Source: Holosporales bacterium
GTDB taxonomy: Bacteria; Pseudomonadota; Alphaproteobacteria; BNTO01
Assembly: GCA_031257795.1 (NCBI GenBank)
Contig: JAIRNW010000039.1
Span: 1-15,252, forward strand
Direction: 5' to 3'
Length of the DNA stretch: 15,252 nt
The position numbers were made by a program, and so were the translations under genes. A model generated the notes under the pieces. It saw only the letters and a program-made list of their open reading frames with translations. It was not told where the DNA came from and did no database searches. This document shows positions 1 to 7,557 of the stretch, one piece after another (the stretch's first letter is position 1; each line of letters starts with the position of its first letter).

Positions 1-304
1 AAAGGAGGGGAATAGGCGAAGAAATTGGCCATTTTTAGCAATTATCGAAGTGTTGGATGCGACTGTTAGCCAGCAATATCAAGGCTTTTAGGGGGTTGGT
101 GGATAGCTGAGTAGTAACCCAGGGGATGACAGTACAGGTGGAATATATTCAAACCCAAACGGCGCAGGAACAGAAGCTGACAAGTACAAAGGTTTATGTG
201 CTGTTTCTCGGAAACTTGGTTACAAAGGCGCCCCAATAGTAGATGACCTTGCCAGGTGGTGGACAAGCTTCATATCTAAGTGTGAACCACTTAAATGTGC
301 ACTA

Positions 305-1042
305 GTGCGGTTAACAGGGAAAGTCGGCGCGCTGCCTTTTGTTTTTTGTGATCCGGACAGAGGTTGTCGACAGCAAGTCTTGGATATGGTGAACGATATC
401 ATCGTAGACAATGAAGACAATATTACGCAGGCAATATTAAAGAAAGACCCATTAATGGTTCCTCTCAAGTTCCCTAATATAAAGGCAGAAGAGTGTCTCG
501 AAAGTCTGGTAGATGCTAGTGGTTTGGCGCTGAGAGATGGAATAAGACTTTTCTTATGGGCGTACTTCCCAGCACTTGCGCAACCAGAAAGTATGCACTT
601 TGGAGTAGCATCGAGACTATGCAGAGAGGTGGGGGAGCGGCATTGGAGTTTTAGTGACCTCTGCCAAATACTTGACTATATAAGGGATGTTGAGCGCCTT
701 ATGCGATACTCGGTGGAATCAAAAGGTATGTATCATGATTGGATTGCATCACATCCAGGGGTGATAGCGTTAGTCTTCTTGTGCAATAACACCTTCCGCA
801 GCGTTCAGCTACTTGGTTTATTTAATAAATTTTTCAAGAAGCCATTGTGCACTGGAGGTTATTTTGAGTGTCGTACCTGGGAAATCAACTTTAGAGGGGA
901 CGCTAACACACAAGATAAAGTTTTGGACGTTTACAAAGAATCTGGTTGTAAATTTGGGCCGGTGTCACAATTTACCTCGGAGTTGTTTAAGGATTTCCCG
1001 CCACTGGGTCAATCTCAATTGGCTGATAGCCCAGTAGCTTGA
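305..1042 (+). CDS. hypothetical protein, 5' end uncertain
   Basis: I do not recognise this protein. From the GTG at 305 it is 245 residues, soluble-looking, with many Cys and aromatic residues (GALPFVFCDPDRG near the start, WAYFPALAQPES in the middle) and no clear signal peptide or membrane segment. The GTG has no ribosome binding site. The same frame stays open back to position 107 without an ATG, GTG or TTG, and that extension reads like protein (GGIYSNPNGAGTEADKYKG, then VDDLARWW). Further upstream the frame is broken by TAG at 104 and TAG at 89, beyond which it is open again to the window edge. So the true start may be non-canonical or the gene may be a 5'-broken pseudogene. The stop is TGA at 1040-1042. 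A host-interaction protein is possible, but nothing in the sequence shows it. Confidence 0.45.
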   Translation: MRLTGKVGALPFVFCDPDRGCRQQVLDMVNDIIVDNEDNITQAILKKDPLMVPLKFPNIKAEECLESLVDASGLALRDGIRLFLWAYFPALAQPESMHFGVASRLCREVGERHWSFSDLCQILDYIRDVERLMRYSVESKGMYHDWIASHPGVIALVFLCNNTFRSVQLLGLFNKFFKKPLCTGGYFECRTWEINFRGDANTQDKVLDVYKESGCKFGPVSQFTSELFKDFPPLGQSQLADSPVA

Positions 1043-1043
1043 C

Positions 1044-1059
1044 GAATTGTGTACAATTC
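1044..1059. repeat. short inverted repeat after the hypothetical gene
   Basis: GAATTGT and ACAATTC form perfect 7-bp arms separated by GT, starting one base after the TGA stop. There is no T-tract, so it is a weak terminator candidate or a protein-binding palindrome. Confidence 0.35.
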
Positions 1060-1203
1060 CACATGCCTCTTATTGCTTCCTGTAGGCTCAAGGAATCCTT
1101 ACGGGTAGGAACTGAGGCAGGTGGATATACAGCCACCAGAAGAATTATGACAGAAGACACTCCGCGCCGGCGTTCCGAGGCCACTTCTTCCTGAAGTTTG
1201 TTT

Positions 1204-1344
1204 AGAACCCGTTGACATAATGATTTAAACTGGTCGTTTCTGCGTCGAATTCGGTTCGAAATTCATATACGTTTAGTACACTCCGCTTCTGCGCTCCGTG
1301 TTCCCTGAAAAATCCTCAATCTAAATCTTATGTCAACGGGTTCT
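1204..1344. repeat. palindromic element 1 (AGAACCCGTTGACATAA arms)
   Basis: A 141-bp element bounded by perfect 17-bp inverted arms, AGAACCCGTTGACATAA at 1204-1220 and its complement at 1328-1344. The interior carries the family core, recognised by TACGTTTAGTAC followed by CTCCGCTTCTGCGCTCCG. The arm type matches the elements at 1457-1610 and 7417-7557. Confidence 0.85.
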
Positions 1345-1456
1345 TATTGAAAAGTGCTTGTTGACTCAAATAGAACTGATATACAATAGGACATGCCGAA
1401 TCACAAAAGGAATTTGGGGCAGGAGCGCTGGGGTTGATGCAAAAAAGACCAATTTA

Positions 1457-1610
1457 AGAACCAGTTTGCATAAGATTTAAATCGAGGATTTTTCAGGAGA
1501 AACGTAGTGCAGAAGCGGGGAGCAGAAACGGAGTGTACTAAACGTACATGAATTTCGAACCGAGTTCGACGCAGAAACGGTCAATTTAAATCATTATGTC
1601 AACGGGTTCT
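1457..1610. repeat. palindromic element 2, inverted copy of element 1
   Basis: This 154-bp copy is in the opposite orientation to element 1. The right arm is intact (TTATGTCAACGGGTTCT, 1594-1610) and the left arm is degenerate (AGAACCAGTTTGCATAA, 1457-1473). It carries a short extra insertion (about 13 bp, around 1520-1533) where GAGCAGAAACGG nearly repeats its neighbour GCAGAAGCGG. With element 1 it forms a larger inverted pair around a 112-nt spacer. Confidence 0.8.
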
Positions 1611-1626
1611 GAGTCATTGTGTCAAC

Positions 1627-1791
1627 GTATACCCAGTCATCGAAAGTTTGCGAGCAGGAGACACGCCGCGCAGAAGTACCGCGTACTTATGGTACGTGAG
1701 CATTCGAGCAACGTCGGGCTCCCGGCAAAGTCGCAGACTTTGTCGGGGCGTCGACTCGACAAACTCACAACCTTTCGATGACTGGGTATAC
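1627..1791. repeat. palindromic element 3 (long-core type)
   Basis: A 165-bp element with perfect 20-bp arms: GTATACCCAGTCATCGAAAG at 1627-1646 and its complement at 1772-1791. The core is reversed relative to most copies (GTACGTGAGCATTCGAGC). It has the extra long-core segment with GACAAAGTCTGCGACTTTG on the complement and an internal hairpin TTTGTCG...CGACAAA. It ends 35 nt before the aldolase start, so it lies where that gene's promoter and leader would be. Confidence 0.85.
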
Positions 1792-1826
1792 CTTCACAAA
1801 TGTCTATCTAGTAAGAAGGAGTGTAT

Positions 1827-2819
1827 ATGGAAGTAACAGCAGAAGTTAAGCAAATTCTCGCGAACTACGAAGGGGAATTGCCAAGCGTGAAGCAAAAATT
1901 GGCAACGGTGTTGATGTCCGGAACGCTAGCCGGCTCCGGGAAATTATTATTTCTCGCGGTTGATCAAGGGTTCGAGTACGGCCCGGTCACGTTTTTCTCC
2001 AACCCTGCCGGCTTCTCCCCTCATTACCACTTCTCCCTGGCCAAAGAGGGCTGCGTCTCGGCGTACGTGGCGCCGCTGGATTGGTTGCGCGCGGGAGTTG
2101 ACACTTTCATCGGGGAAGTGCCAATGATATTGAAGTTAAACCACTGCAGCAGTTTGTTCCCAGACGAGCCCGAGCAAGTGTGCGTTGCCTCTGTGCAAGA
2201 TGCGCTGGATCTGGGCTGCGTTGGGGTGGGCTTCACCATATATCCTGGTTCGGATTCCTTCCCACAGCAGCTAGAGGAGCTCCGGGAAACGGTGGCAGAG
2301 GCGCGGTCTTACGGGATGTTTACGGTTGTTTGGGCTTACCCTCGCGGCAACAAAGTTAGCAGCGCGCTTCCGTTCTTCAGGGACGGGAACGGCGGGTGGA
2401 AGCCGGAGAAGGCCTTAAATGCGATCGCGTATAGCGCGCATATGGCGTGTTTGGCAGGGGCGCATATTGTGAAGGTTAATCTGCCTGGGAATTTCTTCTT
2501 GAGTAAAGAGGCGGGAGACGCTTATGAGAGCGTCCAAACGGAGACGCTGAGAGATAGGGTTAGACACATTGTTGATTGTTGCTTTTCTGGGAAAAGGCTT
2601 GTATTGTTCTCGGGAGGGCCTCTCAAGGAATCTTTAGAGCTGATTGATGAAGTGCGCGAGATCCGGGAAGGAGGTGGATACGGCTCTATAATAGGGCGGA
2701 ATATCTTTCAAAGGCCTAAGGAAGAAGCAATAAAGCTTATCGGCGATGTTGCCCGCGAGTATGCGAAGCTTGAGGGAGGATCGTCCGCGGCCAGCGCAAA
2801 AAAAGAAAAAAAGCATTAA
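1827..2819 (+). CDS. fbaB: fructose-bisphosphate aldolase, class I (archaeal/DhnA type)
   Basis: Cytoplasmic enzyme that reversibly splits fructose 1,6-bisphosphate into dihydroxyacetone phosphate and glyceraldehyde 3-phosphate by a Schiff-base mechanism. Family marks in order: LFLAVDQGFEYGP near residue 45, MILKLNH near 100, VGVGFTIYPGS near 135, and HIVKVNLPG, where Lys216 is the expected Schiff-base lysine. The C-terminal phosphate-binding part has LFSGGP and GSIIGRNIFQRP. The length, 330 residues, is usual for the family. The ATG at 1827 is chosen because AGAAGGAG lies at the right distance upstream; an in-frame GTG at 1821 overlaps that site. The Lys-rich tail (AKKEKKH) is unusual. In a gene-poor genome this enzyme probably serves glycolysis or gluconeogenesis and triose supply. 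The gene ends one base before a palindromic element. Confidence 0.93.
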   Translation: MEVTAEVKQILANYEGELPSVKQKLATVLMSGTLAGSGKLLFLAVDQGFEYGPVTFFSNPAGFSPHYHFSLAKEGCVSAYVAPLDWLRAGVDTFIGEVPMILKLNHCSSLFPDEPEQVCVASVQDALDLGCVGVGFTIYPGSDSFPQQLEELRETVAEARSYGMFTVVWAYPRGNKVSSALPFFRDGNGGWKPEKALNAIAYSAHMACLAGAHIVKVNLPGNFFLSKEAGDAYESVQTETLRDRVRHIVDCCFSGKRLVLFSGGPLKESLELIDEVREIREGGGYGSIIGRNIFQRPKEEAIKLIGDVAREYAKLEGGSSAASAKKEKKH

Positions 2820-2820
2820 T

Positions 2821-2926
2821 ACACTCAGCCATAAAAAGTTTGATAGTTCGGTGCTCGAATGCTCACGTACGTGAAGTACGCTGCGCTTCGAGGCGACTAG
2901 CTATCAAACTTTTTGTGGCTGGGTGT
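2821..2926. repeat. palindromic element 4, between fbaB and murJ
   Basis: A 106-bp element, the shortest copy, with 26-bp arms at 2821-2846 and 2901-2926 that pair at 24 of 26 positions. Arm centre is AGCCATAAAAAGTTTGATAG. The core GCTCGAATGCTCACGTAC is at 2853-2870. It starts one base after the fbaB stop and ends 13 nt before the murJ ATG. Transcribed, it would form a very stable hairpin, so it could act as a partial terminator or as an mRNA-stabilising structure. Confidence 0.85.
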
Positions 2927-2939
2927 TAAGTGAGTAAGT

Positions 2940-4526
2940 ATGATGTCCATTAAGCAACCCCTCGACGCCGTCAAAACGTCATCCTTCGTCAGGCACTTCT
3001 ACATTGTCGCCAGTTGGACCGGATTGAGCCGCGTTTCTGGCGTAATCCGCGAGATGCTTTTAGCAAACATTTTCGGGGTTGGCGCCTTTTCGGACATCTA
3101 CGCCTTTGCAATAAAACTGCCGAGCTTTTTCAGAAAATTTTTTGCGGAAGGAGCCCTCAACGTGGTCTTGGTCCCGAGGCTGTCTTGTTTGGCCGCACTA
3201 AACAAAAAAGAGCAGGCTATAGCGCTCGCCCAGCAAGTACTAAGCATACTAATGCTGAGCGTTGTAATCTTTTCTGTGTTAATGGAATGCATTATGCCGG
3301 GTGTCGTGGCAGTCATAGCCCCAGGCTTCAAGGGGAAATTATACCTCTCCGAGGACATCATATATTTTTCGCGCCTGATTTTCCCATACATCGTCCTAAT
3401 ATCCATCACCGCCATGCTAAGCAGCCTTTTGAACTCGTTCAATCACTTCGCATGGCCGGCCGCAGCTTCATTCATATTAAATATCGTAATGATTTTATCT
3501 TTGGTTGTTTGCAAGCTGCTTGGCCCGCAAATTTCCTCTAGAACGATTATGCACGTTGTGTGTTTAAGCACGCTTGGAGGGGGCGTTCTGCAATGCGTTT
3601 CCCTATGGGACAACGGGCGCCGCAACGGCCTCACGCTCAAGCTCACTCGGCCGCGCTTTGATCCAGAGATTAAGAAGATCATAAAAGCAACAATTCCTGG
3701 GATGCTTGGGGCAAGCTTCACACAAATAAATATTTTCGTGGATTTGGCTTTTGCATCTCTTTTAGCCGTTGGTTCTGTCTCATATTTGAATTTTGCAGAC
3801 AGATTGAACCAGCTTCCTCTGGCGCTTTTTGGGGCGTCCTTGGGGGTTGCCCTGCTTCCGACTTTAGCGAAGAGTTGGGAGGCGAAAGATAAACTGAAGG
3901 CGTACGAAACCCAGAATCACGCAATTGTTTTCAGTATGGCCCTTGTTATTCCGGCGACCGTTGGGCTTTTTGTTTTGGCGGAACCCATTGTTAGCATCTT
4001 GTACGAGCACGGCAAATTTAGTCATTTCGATGTTTTGCAGACTATGGCCGCCCTGAAGGCTTTTGTGATTGGACTTCCGGCATATGTTTTGTCGAAAATT
4101 TTCTTGACGATTTTTTTCGCGAATAAAAACACAAAAACCCCAGTGTATGTTGCGGGGGGGTGCGTTTTTTTAAATGGAATATTGAGCTTTATTCTCAAAG
4201 GCCCCCTTGCTCACGTTGGGATAGCCTTGGCCACCGCGATTTCGTCTATTATAAATATGATTTTGTGCGCGATTATATTGGGTAGAAAAGAATTATTTAA
4301 ATTTCCGTGGAGCGACGCTAAGCAGGTCGTGAAAATTATAGTGACCAGCATGGTTATGGGGGTGGTTATTTGGTACGCTGCGAATGTGCTTTTCCCAATA
4401 GAATACGAAGATCCTCCGAGTGCACACAAAATACCGTGGTTGTTTGGTATTGTTCTTGTGGGGATCGCTGTTTATTCGATACAACTTTACCTACTAAAAA
4501 TCCGTTCTCTCTTCAAAAACAAATAG
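2940..4526 (+). CDS. murJ: lipid II flippase MurJ (MviN family)
   Basis: Integral inner-membrane protein of the MOP exporter superfamily that flips lipid II across the membrane for peptidoglycan synthesis. It is 528 residues, close to the usual length of slightly over 500. The diagnostic N-terminus is present: SRVSGVIREMLLANIFG (about residues 28-45, including the conserved arginines that line the central cavity) and KLPSFFRKFFAEGALNVVLVPRL (about 59-81). About 14 hydrophobic segments follow to the C-terminus. The start is ATG 2940 or ATG 2943; neither has a strong ribosome binding site. Only 13 nt separate it from a palindromic element, leaving no room for a private promoter unless the element supplies one, so cotranscription with fbaB is plausible. 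Together with mreC it implies that the organism makes some peptidoglycan. Confidence 0.95.
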   Translation: MMSIKQPLDAVKTSSFVRHFYIVASWTGLSRVSGVIREMLLANIFGVGAFSDIYAFAIKLPSFFRKFFAEGALNVVLVPRLSCLAALNKKEQAIALAQQVLSILMLSVVIFSVLMECIMPGVVAVIAPGFKGKLYLSEDIIYFSRLIFPYIVLISITAMLSSLLNSFNHFAWPAAASFILNIVMILSLVVCKLLGPQISSRTIMHVVCLSTLGGGVLQCVSLWDNGRRNGLTLKLTRPRFDPEIKKIIKATIPGMLGASFTQINIFVDLAFASLLAVGSVSYLNFADRLNQLPLALFGASLGVALLPTLAKSWEAKDKLKAYETQNHAIVFSMALVIPATVGLFVLAEPIVSILYEHGKFSHFDVLQTMAALKAFVIGLPAYVLSKIFLTIFFANKNTKTPVYVAGGCVFLNGILSFILKGPLAHVGIALATAISSIINMILCAIILGRKELFKFPWSDAKQVVKIIVTSMVMGVVIWYAANVLFPIEYEDPPSAHKIPWLFGIVLVGIAVYSIQLYLLKIRSLFKNK

Positions 4527-4530
4527 TACA

Positions 4531-4647
4531 CCACGTCCCTGAAAGATTGCTGGTTCGTCGATCCGTTTCGGCATGAGCAGTACGTTTGAAGTACAGCTCT
4601 TCGTCTGCGCTTCGATGCGACGAACCAGCCAACCTTCAGGGACGTGG
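4531..4647. repeat. palindromic element 5, between convergent genes (terminator-like)
   Basis: A 117-bp element with 30-bp arms at 4531-4560 and 4618-4647 that pair at 27 of 30 positions (outer end CCACGTCCCTGAA, inner end GCTGGTTCGTCG). The core is a divergent version with AGTACGTTTGAAGTAC. It lies 4 nt after the murJ stop and directly against the stop of the convergent AddA-AddB gene, filling the gap between the two, and is placed to act as a bidirectional terminator or mRNA 3'-end block. There is no long T-tract, so intrinsic termination is an inference. Confidence 0.85.
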
Positions 4648-6096
4648 CTATAGGATCCGTTCCAAATGTCTATATTCGTAATGCCGATTTTTGTGAGTAG
4701 TTGAAGTAATGAATGGAGTTTGCAAATACTGCGCCAAAACATCGAAAATCTTTCGCTCTAGTGTTTGCTTCATTTCTTGCGAGAAGGACGCGACTACATC
4801 ATTGCTTTTGTAAAAGCTATTGTTTTTCAGTTGTATCGCGCGAATATCAATGTTCGGAGATTCGTATTCGTCAAATTCGCAAGGCGGAGCGTTTCCGTTA
4901 TTTGCCATTTCCTGACTAAGCATGAGAGCTTCGAGCGGTAATTGTACCCTATCGCACAGTTGTATCTCGGATTTTGATGGAACGGTTCCTGTTTTGTAAT
5001 CCACAACGCTTATTGTTCCGTCTGGCGCGAAGTCGAGCCTGTCTATAATGCCAACGAAGCCATACACCAAGTCCCCGAAAGAATCGTGGGGAGGAGACAC
5101 ATCGTACGAGTTTTGTAAAAGATCTATTTTCATCTGAACAAATCTTTCTGTTTCCATAAAAACTCCTTTCTTAAACAAATTCACAAACTCCTCATTTAGC
5201 GCTTTTGAGCACGCGGAGAAACGTAGAAAAAAACGCTTAGAGCAAGAGTTCTTCACGAAGCGTTGCGCGAAGAGCGAGAGGCCAGGTGGGGAGTTTGCTT
5301 GCAAATTCTGTGTGCCCGGCTCTTTTACAAAAACGCTTTTGCAAAACTGGTCTAAAACATGGTGAACCCAAATCCCGTAGTAAAGAAAATCACCTGACTG
5401 CAAAGTAGGGCGCAACTTCAGTATTTGCTTGGCATAAAAGGCGTACGGGTCGTCTATAAGTAATTGGAAATTCGTTATAGAGAACGAGGTCTGCCGCACC
5501 TGCGGGGGAGGGGCCGCAGTAGCAATGTCCGCGGATTTTGTAGCGGATTTTGACGCAAAGGTGGAGTAAGTTTGTGCTGTTAGGTTATCGTTCCGCCGTA
5601 TTCCCGCTGACTTCTTGAAAGGATTTGTGCTTTGTAAAGGAAGAGAATCAATGGACCTCTTTCTAAACTCTTCAAAATCAGTTTTTGGGTACGTCGATCC
5701 GGTGCTCGAATGCTCACGTACATCTAAGTACGCTCCGCTTCTGTGCTCCGTGTCTCCTTCCCAAAATTCTGATTTTGAAGGGTTCGAAAGAGGTCCATTA
5801 TTTTGGGTCTCAGGAACCTCAGGCTCATCCAGAAAGCTCGCCTCCAAAGCCTTCAACTGCGCCGTGATGCGCTCTTGCATTTCTGCCACTGCCGCATTCG
5901 TGAATGTTAAACACAAAATACTTGCGGGAGGCTCGCCGTGTATCAGCAAGAGCAGCACCCTGTCAACCAACACTTTAGTCTTGCCGCTTCCAGCAGACGC
6001 ACTCACCCAGCAGCTGGCGGAGACAGGCAAATCAGCGGCCACTTTTTTCGACTCGGTATCCATAAGGCCAACAAAATTATTCTTGGTGAACGTCAT
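4648..6096 (-). CDS. chimeric AddA N-terminus / AddB C-terminal nuclease
   Basis: AddAB is the double-strand-break repair helicase-nuclease. This 482-residue protein is far shorter than either subunit and joins parts of both. Residues about 25-85 are AddA-like: Walker A with SAGSGKT ending at residue 40, then motif Ia LCLTFTNAAVAEM. All later helicase motifs (II to VI) are missing. Residues about 100-149 are encoded by a palindromic element. After a Pro-rich linker (APPPQV), residues about 205 to the end are AddB-like: SITNFQLLIDDPYAFYA, the nuclease residues IDRLD (351-355) and VVDYKTG (364-370), and QLPLEA (385-390). A DNA-unwinding function is therefore unlikely; a bare nuclease, or a decaying gene, is more likely. 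The start overlaps the lolA end by 20 nt; an alternative ATG is at 6063. No good ribosome binding site is seen for either. Confidence 0.8.
   Translation of the reverse strand: MTFTKNNFVGLMDTESKKVAADLPVSASCWVSASAGSGKTKVLVDRVLLLLIHGEPPASILCLTFTNAAVAEMQERITAQLKALEASFLDEPEVPETQNNGPLSNPSKSEFWEGDTEHRSGAYLDVREHSSTGSTYPKTDFEEFRKRSIDSLPLQSTNPFKKSAGIRRNDNLTAQTYSTFASKSATKSADIATAAPPPQVRQTSFSITNFQLLIDDPYAFYAKQILKLRPTLQSGDFLYYGIWVHHVLDQFCKSVFVKEPGTQNLQANSPPGLSLFAQRFVKNSCSKRFFLRFSACSKALNEEFVNLFKKGVFMETERFVQMKIDLLQNSYDVSPPHDSFGDLVYGFVGIIDRLDFAPDGTISVVDYKTGTVPSKSEIQLCDRVQLPLEALMLSQEMANNGNAPPCEFDEYESPNIDIRAIQLKNNSFYKSNDVVASFSQEMKQTLERKIFDVLAQYLQTPFITSTTHKNRHYEYRHLERIL
5652..5797. repeat. palindromic element 6, in frame inside the AddA/AddB chimera
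   Basis: A 146-bp element with arms of about 38 bp, outermost TGGACCTCTTTC and its perfect complement, the rest pairing with few mismatches and a one-base slip. The core GCTCGAATGCTCACGTAC is present. It differs from the copy at 7188-7333 at only 4 positions. It encodes about 50 residues, including GDTEHRSGAYLDV, precisely at the junction between the AddA part and the AddB part. Confidence 0.9.
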
Positions 6097-7060
6097 CCGA
6101 TTTTACGCGCTTTTTCTTGCCTTGCTTAATAAGCTTTTTCTCTTCTTCGAAAACGCTTTGCGGGATTTTGCTCAAATCATTGACCCTCAGCGTCTCCTCG
6201 TCAAACACAACGTCAATGATCTCGTGCTCCTTTTTTGTGTCATGGCGGACACTCCAGCCAATTAGCCTTTGGATACGAATATCGTTGCAATCGTGCGCCT
6301 CGCCTCCGGACTTTCCGCTCTTGTCCTGGCTTTTCGCTTTCGGCGGGTAGAGCTTGAAGAAAAGAGTCACCTTCCTTGAAGAGAAAGACTTTGGCTGCAA
6401 TGTAACAAAAAGCACTCTGCGCTCCTCTTCTATATCCAGCCTTCGAAAGTTTGCGGGTTCGTCGATCTGCTGCTCGGCTCGAGTAGTACGTTTAGCACAG
6501 CTCTTCGCCTGTGCTGCGTGTCTCATGCCCTCAATTTTTTCGATGACTGGGGATACACCATACCCAACAATATTGAAATGCTCCTTCAGCTTCACTTCAC
6601 GGCTGAAAATGCGCGAAATGGGGAATGAGCCGAGGTTGCTGTATTTTCTGATGTGCGCGCCGGAGCCAGATGGATCAGGCTTCTTGATGACCATGGTGTA
6701 GCCGTCCAGAACTAGGATTTGCTGGCCCGCGGAATAAGCGAACATGACGTCGCAACCGCCGTCCTTCTCAGTCTTCGCATTCTGCTTTTTCATGCAAAAA
6801 CTCCCGGATCTCGAGGAGGAGCCACTGCTACCGTGCGTTTCATCAGAAAAATTACAGCACAGCGCGCTCACACCGTTCAGATAAACCTCAACCCTCTTCA
6901 GAACCGCTTCGCAAGCATCCTCCTGCTGTTTGCCATCATCGGCCGATTTTGCGGCGTCTCCCGCGCCAGCAAACCAAATTTGCAAAACAATACCAAGACA
7001 GATTACGGCGAGTTGTCTTAACAACAAGCAAACACCAGCTTTTCCTGTTTTTTTCAGCAT
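6077..7060 (-). CDS. lolA: outer-membrane lipoprotein carrier LolA, with inserted repeat peptide
   Basis: LolA is the periplasmic chaperone that ferries lipoproteins from the LolCDE release complex to the outer membrane. An N-terminal hydrophobic stretch (residues 10-32) fits a signal peptide or anchor. Family matches: RVEVYLNGVSALCCNF (56-71), MFAYSAGQQILVLDGYTMVI (106-125), FPISRIFS (146-153), and in the C-terminal part LIGWSVRHDTKKEHEIIDVVF, matching the LolA WtVvDaqG strand. It is 327 residues against roughly 200 in the family. The excess comes from a palindromic element encoding residues about 169-209, a Lys/Ser-rich loop, and a charged C-terminal tail. The ATG at 7060 has GGAG at 7067-7070 with 6-nt spacing. 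It probably forms an operon with the downstream AddA/AddB chimera. Identification rests on motifs and so is good but not absolute. Confidence 0.78.
   Translation of the reverse strand: MLKKTGKAGVCLLLRQLAVICLGIVLQIWFAGAGDAAKSADDGKQQEDACEAVLKRVEVYLNGVSALCCNFSDETHGSSGSSSRSGSFCMKKQNAKTEKDGGCDVMFAYSAGQQILVLDGYTMVIKKPDPSGSGAHIRKYSNLGSFPISRIFSREVKLKEHFNIVGYGVSPVIEKIEGMRHAAQAKSCAKRTTRAEQQIDEPANFRRLDIEEERRVLFVTLQPKSFSSRKVTLFFKLYPPKAKSQDKSGKSGGEAHDCNDIRIQRLIGWSVRHDTKKEHEIIDVVFDEETLRVNDLSKIPQSVFEEEKKLIKQGKKKRVKSDDVHQE
6433..6555. repeat. palindromic element 7, in frame inside lolA
   Basis: A 123-bp element with outer arms TATCCAGCCTTCGAA and TTCGATGACTGGGGATA, pairing apart from small slips, and the family core (AGTACGTTTAGCACAGCTC). 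It encodes LolA residues about 169-209, including GMRHAAQAKSCAK and EQQIDEPANF. The reading frame through the element differs from that used by the copies at 5652-5797 and 8792-8912, so more than one frame of this strand is free of stops. Confidence 0.82.
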
Positions 7061-7061
7061 T

Positions 7062-7187
7062 TTATACTCCGTTACAAACGGCTACGCGCATGTGCTTTGA
7101 GGCTACTTCCACAAATTCTTTGTTTTGCTCTGTGCCGAAAACCCGCTCGAACACCCCGTCATTCCGCGGCTTTAGGAATCGTTCCAT
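7062..7187 (-). pseudogene. possible C-terminal remnant of a gene upstream of lolA
   Basis: An open frame of 41 codons from ATG 7187 ends with TAA one base before the lolA start. It reads MERFLKPRN and ends FVEVASKHMRVAVCNGV. The tight spacing to lolA looks like translational coupling, and the frame ends at a palindromic element, so it may be the surviving tail of a gene cut by that element. I do not recognise it. It could also be a chance frame. Confidence 0.25.
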
Positions 7188-7333
7188 TGGACCTCTTTCC
7201 AAACTCTTCAAAATCAGTTTTTGGGTACGTAGATCCGGTGCTCGAATGCTCACGTACATCTAAGTACGCTCCGCTTCTGTGCTCCGTATCTCCTTCCCAA
7301 AATTCTGATTTTGAAGGTTTCGAAAGAGGTCCA
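7188..7333. repeat. palindromic element 8, near-identical to element 6
   Basis: A 146-bp element with TGGACCTCTTTC arms, differing from the copy inside the AddA/AddB chimera at 4 positions. It is in the same orientation as that copy, about 1.5 kb away, with lolA between them. Here it is intergenic. Confidence 0.9.
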
Positions 7334-7416
7334 TTTTATGAATTTCATCTGGTGCACCACTGCCAGACTATAACACATCCTGCATAAAATCCGCCTTAAT
7401 CGGTGGACAAATCGTT

Positions 7417-7557
7417 AGAACCTGTTGACATAGTGATTTAAATTGGTCTTTTCTGCGTCGAATCCGGTTCGAAGCTAATGTACGTTTAGTACACTCCGCT
7501 TCTGCGCTCCGTTTCTCCTGAAAAATCCTCAATTTAAATCTTGTGTCAACGGGTTCT
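7417..7557. repeat. palindromic element 9 (AGAACCYGTTGACATA arms)
   Basis: A 141-bp element of the same arm type and length as the one at 1204-1344. The left arm AGAACCTGTTGACATA starts at 7417 and the right arm ends GTGTCAACGGGTTCT at 7557. The core has TACGTTTAGTAC and CTCCGCTTCTGCGCTCCG. Confidence 0.85.

Larger units (their letters stand above)
1043..1826. other. 784-nt intergenic region with three palindromic elements
   Basis: No convincing gene is present. The region holds a short inverted repeat just after the upstream stop, then three palindromic elements (1204-1344, 1457-1610, 1627-1791) that take up more than half of it. The 1345-1456 spacer shows nothing recognisable. Short open frames across 1596-1836 only read through the repeats. 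No clear promoter for the aldolase gene was seen in the 35 nt between the last element and its start. Confidence 0.75.

Noticed and set aside
1212..1240. Promoter from the TTGACA in the element arms
   Set aside because: A perfect -35 is present in the arm, but no -10 lies 16-18 nt downstream in the intact copies.
5615..6265. 216-codon plus-strand frame opposite the chimera and lolA end
   Set aside because: It is the antisense of recognisable AddA/AddB and LolA sequence, and its composition follows the repeat and those genes.
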